From an uncultured Collinsella sp. (lineage in GTDB: Bacteria > Actinomycetota > Coriobacteriia > Coriobacteriales > Coriobacteriaceae): a stretch of 55,792 nt of DNA. The DNA is taken from NCBI GenBank assembly GCA_958429225.1, contig CAUAJB010000003.1:1-55792 (forward strand), in the 5' to 3' direction. The notes under the pieces are model-generated. The model was not told the origin of the DNA. It did no database searches and saw nothing but the letters and a program-made list of their open reading frames with translations. The position numbers were made by a program, and so were the translations under genes. Below, in pieces: positions 25,601 to 32,629 of the stretch; positions within the stretch are counted from its first letter, which is position 1, and each line of letters opens with the position of its first letter.

Positions 25601-25910
25601 TGACAAGTCCGTCTTTACCGCGACCGTCAACGTGGTCGATGACGGCGAGGGCAGCCTCAAGGCAAGCGTCGCCTTTGCCAAGGGCGACAAGAGCGTCGAG
25701 GGTATCGTGTTCAACAACACGTACAAGAAGCCCGAGACGCCCGTGCCGACGCCCGATCCCGGCACGCCCAAGACCGTGACGAATATCGTCAAGACGGTCA
25801 AGGGTTTCCTGCCCACCACGGGTGACCAGCAGGCCGCCGCTCTGCTTATGACATTTGTCATCGCCATGGCCGGCGTCGGAGCCCTGGTCTGGGGTATCCG
25901 TAAGCGCTAG
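19611..25910 (+). CDS. Giant LPxTG surface protein: vWA domain plus ten pilin-type (FctA/Spy0128-like) repeats
   Basis: A 2099-residue cell-wall protein. A signal peptide covers residues 1 to about 32. A von Willebrand A domain spans about 110-380, with MIDAS DASGS near 121 and FFTDGKP near 245. A spacer follows to about 690. Then come ten repeats of the streptococcal pilin/FctA type, most opening with K-x-L-x-GR (VLEGRAWT, SLTGRDLT, VLTGREL, TLCGRPM and others) and carrying the YTEPGTYVYKVSE-like strand typical of isopeptide-stabilised domains. The C-terminus is LPTTGD, a hydrophobic helix and RKR, a sortase signal. One repeat holds a 45-residue acidic insert near 1700-1740. It resembles tip adhesins. 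No sortase or partner pilin is in the window; palindromic repeats flank it. Confidence 0.9.
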   Translation: MGKYTRGLLAVILAVVLVLPAAAFAMLPEANARSSTGMDGPIMTGKVADPDTSGRWEKWAAGHSGNKVTTQNVGRIWTDKTVMAAGENEASDFVTTLSAMSSTSNSTVTVTTPLDIVMVLDASGSMDDPMGGGDSTKRIDALKSAANSFIDTIAKQNEAIEGVDRQHRVAIVKFAGDKTDKVGNDTYRQGQFWYNNSQVMKGLTDCSGGNVKTLKDRIAQITPAGATRADYGLELARDIPSGRAGAKKVVVFFTDGKPTSYSEFDSGVADAAVTAAKNMKDSKATVYTIGIFSGADPAADPSKKGTSDVNKFMHAVSSNYPDATSYASDELGARAENSDYYKSATNAEELKKVFDDISQAITSEAPYPTEIHKGYDETKSGYITFTDELGDFMQVDSFTEVVINGTPFTNPSKTVNKETKTDTYEFDGKAKDLLITAQRAGDDNPQKGDIVTVNIPASLIPLSHFKTVDGKLSVDTVKPIQVKYASSVKKVALDNLFTPEKVTGLKDYIESNTAVANGTKTVSFYANKWSGGALGDTVATFEPADTNRYYYFQKQTPIYTDKDCTQPAKNSLAEKGTYYYKDEFEEQGKNGEAKPTTAVIEFIGGDAAKFDGAIVADKDGNLSFSVGTARLAFIDELHTTKKSVGGNNTGTATDVLNPKWNNVSAKATATHVNSYLGNNGKISFAYDMMPAMVNTKASFGLTKVLEGRAWTDTDTFEFGLTSEGNAPMPATTTAIVHGADLDDKGKAAIDFGTIEYTEPGTYVYKVSEKHAGTTIDGIAYSGSVAEITVTVTPNKKGELSAAVKVAWSEAEVTEFKNVYAADPVESSVTDKIDVTKSLTGRDLTAGEFSFELREVKGEDSELIETVANGADGKVTFSAIKYTEIGQHIYMLREVKGDAGGITYDDTTYTIVTTISDNGKGQLVATHELKDAKDVKSIEFKNAYTTNATEASLVGIKNLQVADGLMPVDINGKFTFTVTGEEGAPMPANASVTNDAKGKVDFGKITFTLDDLNKALGEKPEKREHTFTYTVTESGEVAGVTNDAKPSREVSFTVTDDGKGNLSVSRKPDGNAAFTFTNTYSATPVETSVTDQITANKVLTGRELAAGEFSFELVEGDKVVAKGTNAADGTIAMDKIAYDKPGKHTYTLREVNGGTTSKGITYSDAKYAIETTITDNGDGTLSVTHVLKGTEPAEFKNTYSVTPLDAELDFGLSKAIDGRDWTDGDEFSFTITAPEGVPLPDPATVTVSKGDAEDGIAAIKFGKIHFAAAGTYKYEIRENAGSTVGMTYDAHVATAEVTVTEDGEGNLTANVTKKENGRFTNTYRTELDYAAAGGLKLSKTLCGRPMTEGQFTFTVTPTDDDSARALGLLPGANNFESPATIEGTVGLIDILAGHEVKFTQADAGKTFKYTVAEKNDGQPGYTYDDAVRTVTIAIVDDTAGTLTATTTVSGGPEGTHETVHKSGENKIEKALVPFHNSYSATTNTPGGTAAQVVATKTLTGRPMADGEFWFGIAYQGELVAYENLKPNIGGHVSFDTLHYDTKMLANLEAAGLAYRTDKDGKLAWTINYTAYEDLFGLPNGVSATTWSFGFKVIVVDNGDGTLTATVDYGGVEPLFENVYGADAVDAALTGTKKLQVAEGLTPADITGKFTFTVTADEAGAPMPERTTVTNDAAGNVDFGKIHFTLEDLNRALGVTDDATDRAEADEADEVEADEAEAEEADADVDTNADEPSDESEPTAPTAPRSHTFAYTVTESGSAPGVTNDANATRKVSYTVTDDGAGHLSVVRDGDDGAAFTFTNTYGVTPTDSSVTDQVKTVKRLTGRDLAAGEFTFELLEDDVVVANGTNDANGTVTLSPIRYEAPGTHTYTLREACPNALGLYKGVTYDGTTYTVVTTVSDNGDGTLTAAHKLEGTTESAGFTNKYHAMPTQVSIGAIKVLEGRELKKDEFSFKFVGEGIESTVTNDADGKINFDKFEYDEPGTYVYTISEVKGDETGMTYDKSVFTATVNVVDDGEGSLKASVAFAKGDKSVEGIVFNNTYKKPETPVPTPDPGTPKTVTNIVKTVKGFLPTTGDQQAAALLMTFVIAMAGVGALVWGIRKR

Positions 25911-25922
25911 GCACGTCGACAG

Positions 25923-25948
25923 CGCCCGGGGCCAAAAGGCCCCGGGCG
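25923..25948. terminator. Strong hairpin after the surface-protein gene, no T-run
   Basis: Perfect 11-bp GC arms (25923-25933 and 25938-25948) around AAAA, 13 bp after the stop. It has the same style as the hairpin after echF. Confidence 0.55.
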
Positions 25949-25985
25949 GCCGGCAGGGCTAAATCCCGACCTACTCCTACCCCCA

Positions 25986-26026
25986 GCCGCCACGGAGGCA
26001 TCTCCCTCCTCCGTGGTGGCGCTTTT
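25986..26026 (+). terminator. Rho-independent terminator
   Basis: GCCGCCACGGAGG (25986-25998) pairs, with one mismatch, with CCTCCGTGGTGGC (26008-26020), followed by GCTTTT. It is a second stop for the surface-protein transcript. Confidence 0.7.
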
Positions 26027-26046
26027 GTGCGTTGGGGAGGAGGGCG

Positions 26047-26208
26047 CGCCACGAAACCGGCCCATCTACTACGTTTAGCCCCTTACCCCCAACCATGCCG
26101 AAAAGCGCAAAAACAAAACCGCAGGTAGAACGCCTGCGGTTTTGTTCAAAACGAAGGTATGGTCAGGGGTATCGAGTCAAACGTAGTAGATGGGCCGATT
26201 TCGTGGCG
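26047..26208. repeat. Palindromic repeat, type B, copy 2 (162 bp)
   Basis: Arms match those of 19225-19384 (CGCCACGAAA and CATCTACTACGTTT inward, inverted at the right end). The centre holds AACCGCAGGTAGAACGC and its complement. Confidence 0.8.
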
Positions 26209-26220
26209 GGCGGTTTCGGC

Positions 26221-26270
26221 TGATCCATTGGGGACGGAGGAAAACGGCTCATTTTGGTCCCGCGAGGCTG
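26221..26270. repeat. Repeat type C, copy 3
   Basis: TGATCC, then GGACGGAGGAAAACGG and CTCATTTTGG, directly after a type B palindrome. It is nearly identical to the core at 19393-19442. Confidence 0.55.
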
Positions 26271-26299
26271 GCGGAGACACTCGTGCAGGGCCGCCCGAA

Positions 26300-26453
26300 C
26301 AAAACTATGCCGGTTTACTACGATGAATCCGAGATTCCTGACCACATCCGCATTTTTGCAAATATCGCAAGTGTTCTACCTGCGGTTTTGTAAGTGCGCA
26401 ATTTGCCGTGGTCGGAGATATGCGGTTCATCGTAGTAAACCGGCATAGTTTTG
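26300..26453. repeat. Palindromic repeat, type A, copy 2 (154 bp)
   Basis: Perfect 27-bp arms (26300-26326 and 26427-26453) beginning CAAAACTATGCCGG as in copy 1. The inner sequence differs from copy 1 except for the central TACCTGCGGTTTT, but the length is the same. Confidence 0.85.
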
Positions 26454-26483
26454 AAATGGCATCAAATTGGCGGCAGCCAGCGG

Positions 26484-27113
26484 CTAGCCTCGCAGATAGG
26501 CGATGGCGATTTGGGTGCGGTTGCGCAGGCCCATTTTGGCAAGGATTGAGCTGATGTGGTTGCGCACGGTGCCTTCGCCCATATAGGCGGTGGCGGCAAT
26601 CTCCTTGTTGTCGAGGCCGCGGGCGATGAGCTCTGCGACTTCGAACTCGCGGTCGGTCAGGCTGACAAAGGCCGCGGGCCGGCGGGTCGTGCCCGCCTCG
26701 ACGCCCGTTCCGTCAAAATCGATGTCCTCGATCGCCTTTCCCTCGAGCACGCGTTTGCCATCCATGACCTGCGCCAACGCTGGCGGAATGGCGGCGACAT
26801 CGGTTTTAATCAGGTAGCCGCGGGCGCCCAACTTGAGCGCCGACACAATGTACTCGTCATCCGAAAACGTCGTCAGAAACACCACGCGCGCCGCGGGATC
26901 GCGCTCAAGGATTTCGCGTGCCGCCGAAAGTCCGTCGCGCTTCGGCATCTGGATGTCGAGCAGTGCGATGTCGGGTGCGTGCTCGGCGTAGAGCGCGACC
27001 GCGTCGTCGCCGTCGGCACCGGTGCCCACCACCTCTATCTGCGGCTGAGCGCCCAGGATAATCTTGAGTGAATCGACCACCAGATGGTCGTCGTCGACAA
27101 CTATGAGCCTCAT
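26484..27113 (-). CDS. NarL/LuxR-family response regulator
   Basis: A 209-residue cytoplasmic regulator. The receiver domain has the acidic pocket near residue 6 (VVDDDH), phospho-acceptor Asp near 53 (LLDIQMPK), Thr of FLTTFSDDEY and Lys of IKTD. The C-terminal LuxR-type HTH is LTDREFEVAELIARGLDNKE and onward. Its ATG overlaps the stop of the kinase gene by 4 bp, so kinase and regulator are coupled. It probably controls the divergent ABC exporter at 28453-31780, a common pairing. Confidence 0.9.
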   Translation of the reverse strand: MRLIVVDDDHLVVDSLKIILGAQPQIEVVGTGADGDDAVALYAEHAPDIALLDIQMPKRDGLSAAREILERDPAARVVFLTTFSDDEYIVSALKLGARGYLIKTDVAAIPPALAQVMDGKRVLEGKAIEDIDFDGTGVEAGTTRRPAAFVSLTDREFEVAELIARGLDNKEIAATAYMGEGTVRNHISSILAKMGLRNRTQIAIAYLRG

Positions 27114-28255
27114 CGGCCCTCATCTCCTTGCTGCTTGGGAATGGTGGCAAACACGCGCCATCCGGAGGCGCCGACTCGCGAGCCGGCAGTGAAAGTGCCG
27201 CCAAGTGCCTCGACACGCTCGCGCATGGAGGCGAGCCCCATACCCCCTGTGGCGCTGCGGGCGCCTGTTCGAACCCCGCCCGTTCCATCATCGGTAACGA
27301 TGAGCTGGTAAAACGATGGGTGCTCCATGCACCGCACGGTAATGGTTTTGGCATGGGCGTGGCGCATGGCGTTGGAAAGCGCCTCGCGTAGCACTGCCGC
27401 AAAGCAGTTGGCGACGTTGGCGGGTGTATGCTCGGCCAAAACCTCAAGCTCAATCTGCGGACCGCTGTCCGAGCGTGCGCCTTCAACGATGCGCTCGAGC
27501 TGCACGGAGAGGTCAGTCGCATTGTCGTTGAGCGCGTGGACGCTGGCGCGCACGAGTTGGAGCGCCTCGTCAACCGTGCGTTTGACGTCGGTGAAATCGG
27601 CGGCAACCCTGGGCTCGTCGGCGTGCACGACGCGCAGGGCCTCGGCCTGCAGCGAGGCGCGCGTGAGCTGGTGGCCGACGTTATCGTGAATCTCGCGCGC
27701 GATACGGGCTCGCTCGGCGAGTGTCGCGAGTTCGACTTCGTAGTCCTGGCGGTCAGCAAGATCGCGGTTGCGCGCCTCGAGCGCGAGGGCTCGTTCCTGC
27801 AGCTCGTCGCGGGTACGGCGCATGCGCTGCTGCTCGCGCTCCAACTGGGCGGTACGTAGCGATAACAAGGCGGCGGCGACCGAAAGGATGGAGGTCAGCA
27901 GGAGCGTTCGGACGGTAAGCGCGTCGGTGCGAAGGTCCGCGACGAGCGCAAAGGCAAAGACGGAGCCAATGCCCAGTACGACCCAGGCGTGCTCACGGCG
28001 CACGCGCCGCGCGATGTCATAGAAGGCGAGAGGCGCAAACGGCACAAACGGCGGCACGAAGACAGCCGCGATGATGTAAGCGTAGCTCGCGGCCTCGCTC
28101 GCACGGCGGGCGCGGTTTCTCTGTGCGACCTCGGCCAGTGAGGTGGCAATAACGCCAAGGCAAAACGCCGCGACCAGGTGAGCGTCCACAGCAAGGCCCA
28201 TGGCGGCCGCAATACAGCACGCCAGAACGATTGATTTGTCGAAAAGCCTGTTCAT
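27110..28255 (-). CDS. Membrane sensor histidine kinase (HisKA_3 type)
   Basis: A 381-residue kinase. Residues 1-145 have several hydrophobic segments and no large outer domain. A coiled linker follows (QLEREQQRMRRTRDELQERA). The dimerisation and His-phosphorylation helix contains AREIHDNVGHQL near residue 200, and the ATPase domain has LREALSNAMRHAHA and DDGTGG. The frame is open to 28417, but the extra 54 residues are low-complexity, so ATG 28255 is preferred even though its ribosome site is weak. TACAAT lies only 6 nt before that ATG, so a nearly leaderless mRNA is possible. Confidence 0.85.
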   Translation of the reverse strand: MNRLFDKSIVLACCIAAAMGLAVDAHLVAAFCLGVIATSLAEVAQRNRARRASEAASYAYIIAAVFVPPFVPFAPLAFYDIARRVRREHAWVVLGIGSVFAFALVADLRTDALTVRTLLLTSILSVAAALLSLRTAQLEREQQRMRRTRDELQERALALEARNRDLADRQDYEVELATLAERARIAREIHDNVGHQLTRASLQAEALRVVHADEPRVAADFTDVKRTVDEALQLVRASVHALNDNATDLSVQLERIVEGARSDSGPQIELEVLAEHTPANVANCFAAVLREALSNAMRHAHAKTITVRCMEHPSFYQLIVTDDGTGGVRTGARSATGGMGLASMRERVEALGGTFTAGSRVGASGWRVFATIPKQQGDEGR

Positions 28256-28452
28256 ACGGGTATTGTACGCGAAGCCGCGCGTGGTGGAGGGACCGCCTGC
28301 GCAACCGTGACATTCCTCCCACGCGGCAAAGCGGGGACATCGGCAGGCCGCACGGCCAAGCTCCGCACTCGTGACAAAGCTCACTGGCGCGCGCCGGCGG
28401 CTCCTGCGATGATGCAATCGTACCGGGCCGCAATCAACAGAAGGGCCGCCTC

Positions 28453-29391
28453 ATGACAGACATCGTCCACGTCGAAAACCTCGTCAAGCGCTATGACGAC
28501 CTTATTGCGCTCGACCACTTTAACCTGAGCATCGCCCCCGGCGAGATCTTTGGCCTGCTGGGCCCCAACGGCTCGGGCAAGACCACGTCCATCAACTGTA
28601 TTCTGCAGTTGCTCGCCTACGACAAAGGCACTATCGAGCTGTTCGGCGAGCCCATGACGCCCGCCCGCTACGACCTCAAGCGCCGCATCGGCGTGGTGCC
28701 GCAGCAGGTGGCGGTATTCGACGAGCTCACCGTGCGCGAGAACATCGACTATTTCTGCAGCCTTTACGTCAACGATCGAAAGCGTCGCCGCGCACTGGTC
28801 GACGAGGCCATCGACTTTGTCGGGCTGGGCGACTTTACCAAGTTTCGCCCCGGTAAGCTTTCGGGCGGCCTAGCGCGTCGCCTCAACATTGCCTGCGGCA
28901 TCGCGCACAAACCCGAGCTCATCTTTTTTGACGAGCCCACGGTGGCGGTCGACCCGCAGAGCCGCAACGCCATCCTGGAGGGCATCTGCCGCCTGCGCGA
29001 CGAAGGCGCCACGGTGGTGTATACCAGCCATTACATGGAGGAAGTCGAGCAAATCTGCAGCCGCATCATGATCATGGACGGTGGCCGCGTGCTGGCGCAG
29101 GGCACCAACGACGAGCTCAAGCGCATGATTCAGATGGGCGAGCGCGTGACCGTCGAGGTCGGCGCCGTCGAGGCCGCCACGGTCGAGCGGCTGCGCGCCC
29201 TTGAGCACGTGCTTTCGGTTGAGCTGTCCGGCGGCGAGCTCGTCTGCGCCTGCGAGGCGAGCCCGCATAACCTGGTCGACATCCTTGACACGCTGCGCGC
29301 TGCCGACGTTGCGCTCGGCCGCGTGTGGAGCGAGCCACCGACCCTCAACGACGTGTTCCTCGAGATCACCGGCCGCGAGCTGCGCGACTAG
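28453..29391 (+). CDS. ABC exporter ATPase (DrrA/CcmA type)
   Basis: A 312-residue ATPase with Walker A GPNGSGKT near residue 39, a modified signature LSGGLARRL, Walker B LIFFDEPT and the switch His in TSHYMEE. The C-terminal 85 residues are the DrrA-type extension. It powers the two permeases that follow and is probably regulated by the divergent two-component system. The 197-bp gap upstream (28256-28452) should hold both promoters. The substrate is unknown; drug or peptide export is likely by family. Confidence 0.9.
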   Translation: MTDIVHVENLVKRYDDLIALDHFNLSIAPGEIFGLLGPNGSGKTTSINCILQLLAYDKGTIELFGEPMTPARYDLKRRIGVVPQQVAVFDELTVRENIDYFCSLYVNDRKRRRALVDEAIDFVGLGDFTKFRPGKLSGGLARRLNIACGIAHKPELIFFDEPTVAVDPQSRNAILEGICRLRDEGATVVYTSHYMEEVEQICSRIMIMDGGRVLAQGTNDELKRMIQMGERVTVEVGAVEAATVERLRALEHVLSVELSGGELVCACEASPHNLVDILDTLRAADVALGRVWSEPPTLNDVFLEITGRELRD

Positions 29392-29400
29392 GGGGCGGCC

Positions 29401-30588
29401 ATGTTCAACACCATTATCATTACGGTCAAGACGCTGCTGCGCCGGCCGAGCACGTGGGTTTGGGGCGCTCTCTTTCCCATCGCGCTTTCCACGATGTTTA
29501 TGTTTATGTTTGCGAACCTCAGCTCCGACGGCAAGATCGACCCGGTGCCAGTGGCCGTCGTAGCGGATGAGGCCTGGGACGCCTCGACCTTTAAGGATGC
29601 GGCGGCTTCGCTTGCCAAGGAAGGCGACGATCAGCTGCTCGAGATCTACGAGCTCGACGACGCAGCCGATGCGAACCGTGCGCTTAAGGCCGGCGAGGTT
29701 GCGGGCATCTACACGGTCGATGTCGCGGGCACACCCAAGCTCACACTGCTATCGAGCTACGACAGCTCGCGCGCATCGTCGGTGCTCACCGATCGCAGCA
29801 TTTTGGAGACGGTGGCAAGCTCGTATACGCAAAATGCCGAGCTCATGCGCCAGATTGCCCAGGACAATCCGGCGGCGCTCGCCGACCCGGAGGCGGTTGC
29901 GCGCGCCCTGTCGCTCGAGGGCGGCACCCGCCGCGTAAGCCTGACACGCACCACGCCCGACGGCACGGTCATCTACTACTACGCGCTCTTTGGCCTGGTC
30001 GCGATGATGTCTGCCGAGTTTACCGCCTTGAGCGTCGTCGACCTGCAGCCCAATCTGTCCGGCCTTGGTGCACGTCGCTGCGTGGGCGGTCTTTCCAAGA
30101 CAGCGTCGCTGGCCGGCATCTTTGTCGGCTCGTGGCTGGTCTCCTTTGCCTCGATGACGATCGCGATCGGCTACGTGCGCCTGGTCGTGAGCGTCGACTT
30201 TGGCGGGCGCGAGGGGCTGTGTCTGGTGGGCGGTGCCGCTTCCGCGCTTGCCGCCACGGGCCTGGGGCTCTTTGTGGGCACGCTTCCCGTTAAGGGCGGC
30301 AAGGCGTCCAAGTCCGGCATCCTCACGGGCTTTGCTACCACGTGCGCCTTGTTCGCCGGCCTCTACGGCGAGCCGGCGATGGCGCTTGCCGACGACGTCG
30401 CCCGCGCCTGTCCGGCCGAGTGCTGGCTCAACCCCGTCAAGCTTATCTGCGACATGTTCAACCGCCTGTATTTCTTTGAGGACCTGGGTCCCTTTGTCAT
30501 CCGTGCGGGCGCGCTGGTCCTTATGGCGCTGCTGTTCGTTGCCGCCGCTACGCTGATCTTTGGAAGGAGCCGCTATGAGCACCTTTAA
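29401..30588 (+). CDS. ABC-2 type permease
   Basis: A 395-residue permease with one N-terminal membrane helix, a long outer domain (about residues 45-185) and five to six helices in the C-terminal half: the YhgE/ABC-2 layout. It starts 9 bp after the ATPase stop and overlaps the next permease by 14 bp. The pair of permeases probably forms a heterodimer. Confidence 0.85.
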   Translation: MFNTIIITVKTLLRRPSTWVWGALFPIALSTMFMFMFANLSSDGKIDPVPVAVVADEAWDASTFKDAAASLAKEGDDQLLEIYELDDAADANRALKAGEVAGIYTVDVAGTPKLTLLSSYDSSRASSVLTDRSILETVASSYTQNAELMRQIAQDNPAALADPEAVARALSLEGGTRRVSLTRTTPDGTVIYYYALFGLVAMMSAEFTALSVVDLQPNLSGLGARRCVGGLSKTASLAGIFVGSWLVSFASMTIAIGYVRLVVSVDFGGREGLCLVGGAASALAATGLGLFVGTLPVKGGKASKSGILTGFATTCALFAGLYGEPAMALADDVARACPAECWLNPVKLICDMFNRLYFFEDLGPFVIRAGALVLMALLFVAAATLIFGRSRYEHL

Positions 30589-31780
30589 GACCGCGCTTCG
30601 CATGGCGCTGGCGCACCCGTTCTACCTGATCATCTATACGGTGTTCATCTCGCTCATGGGCGTATTTATCGCGGCATCGGTGAGCTGGAACTCGTCGCAG
30701 CTTACCGAGTACAAGCCCTACGATGCCAACGTGATCGTGGTCGACCGCGACGACAGCGACCTTTCGCGTGCGCTTACCAAGCATCTAGGTTCGCGGTTTG
30801 ACCTGGTCACGGGCGTCGGCGACGACACGTACGACCTTGCGGACGCGCTCTCCAAGAGCAACAGCGCCAAGGGCAGCGCCGACTGCGTGTTCTTTATCCC
30901 GGAGGGGTTCGAGGACGACCTGGTCGCGGCTGCCCGCGCGGGGGAGTCCCTGCCCAAGCTCGATGTGACCTACGGTGCCGGCACCATGGCGGCGGCGCTT
31001 TCGTCTGCCGAGGCTTCGCGCTGGATCTCGCTCGCGGGCGCTGCAGCCGCACTTGAGCCCACTGCCTCCAACGGCGACGTTGCCAAGGCCGCCGAACATG
31101 CCGCTGCAAAGCGCGCGGAGGTCCAGATCGAGCGGGTCAAGGTCGACTCGGCTGCTGCCGCCACGCTCGAGTCGTACTTCAACTTTGGCGCGTACGCGAT
31201 TATCTCGTCGGTCATCGTGTCGGTGGGCTTGGTGTTTTCGGGCATGAACGAGCCCGAGCGCGTGCGCCGCATGGATGCCGGCCCAATCTCCGATCGCCAG
31301 CGTTCGCTTGCCGTGTTTGCGGCCGCCGCCGTGCTCACCGTCTGTATCTGGTTTGTGTCGAGCATGATGGGCGTCGTGGGCTTTGCCAGCGCGGTTGCCG
31401 AGGTCGGCGTGGGCCGCGTCTGCCTTGCGCTGGCGGCAACGTTTGCCCTAGCGCTGACGCCACTGGCCGTTGGCTTTACGCTGTCGAGCCTGGGCGCGCG
31501 CGAGGAGCTGCTCAACGGTGTGGGCAACCTGCTTGGCATGCTCATGACGTTTTTGGGTGGCGCCTGGATGCCGCTGTCGCTGATGGGCCCGGCCGTGCAG
31601 ACCGTGGCGCACTTTGTGCCGACATATTGGGTGAACGACGCGATCGGCAAGGCGCTCGCGTCGGACCTGACGTCCACCGTGCTGGGCGACATCGCCTGCG
31701 ACCTGGGCGTCACGGCACTCTTTGCCGTGGCCATCGCCGCCGCAGGCCTAGCCCTCGCACGCGCTAAATCTCGCGCCTAG
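30575..31780 (+). CDS. ABC-2 type permease, second subunit
   Basis: A 401-residue permease with the same layout as the preceding gene: a first helix at about residues 15-37, an outer domain to about 190, then six helices. The frame could begin at TTG 30560, but GGAAGGA at 30562-30568 points to ATG 30575 (MSTFKTAL). It overlaps the previous gene. The region after it, 31781-31895, contains one copy of a GTCCCCAATGGCTA-type repeat. Confidence 0.85.
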   Translation: MSTFKTALRMALAHPFYLIIYTVFISLMGVFIAASVSWNSSQLTEYKPYDANVIVVDRDDSDLSRALTKHLGSRFDLVTGVGDDTYDLADALSKSNSAKGSADCVFFIPEGFEDDLVAAARAGESLPKLDVTYGAGTMAAALSSAEASRWISLAGAAAALEPTASNGDVAKAAEHAAAKRAEVQIERVKVDSAAAATLESYFNFGAYAIISSVIVSVGLVFSGMNEPERVRRMDAGPISDRQRSLAVFAAAAVLTVCIWFVSSMMGVVGFASAVAEVGVGRVCLALAATFALALTPLAVGFTLSSLGAREELLNGVGNLLGMLMTFLGGAWMPLSLMGPAVQTVAHFVPTYWVNDAIGKALASDLTSTVLGDIACDLGVTALFAVAIAAAGLALARAKSRA

Positions 31781-31895
31781 CCACCTAGTCATTTAAGAGC
31801 GTCCCCAATGGCTAGTCTGAAATAAATTCCAAGCCTCGCTCCAAAATAGTTCGCCAAGGTTTACTATTACCTCATAAAGTAGTACGAGGCTAACA

Positions 31896-32621
<726 letters not shown>

Positions 32622-32629
32622 GCGGCGCC

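Noticed and set aside
28256..28417. 54-residue N-terminal extension of the histidine kinase
   Set aside because: Basic, Cys/Arg-rich low-complexity sequence in the promoter region; ATG 28255 begins the membrane domain.
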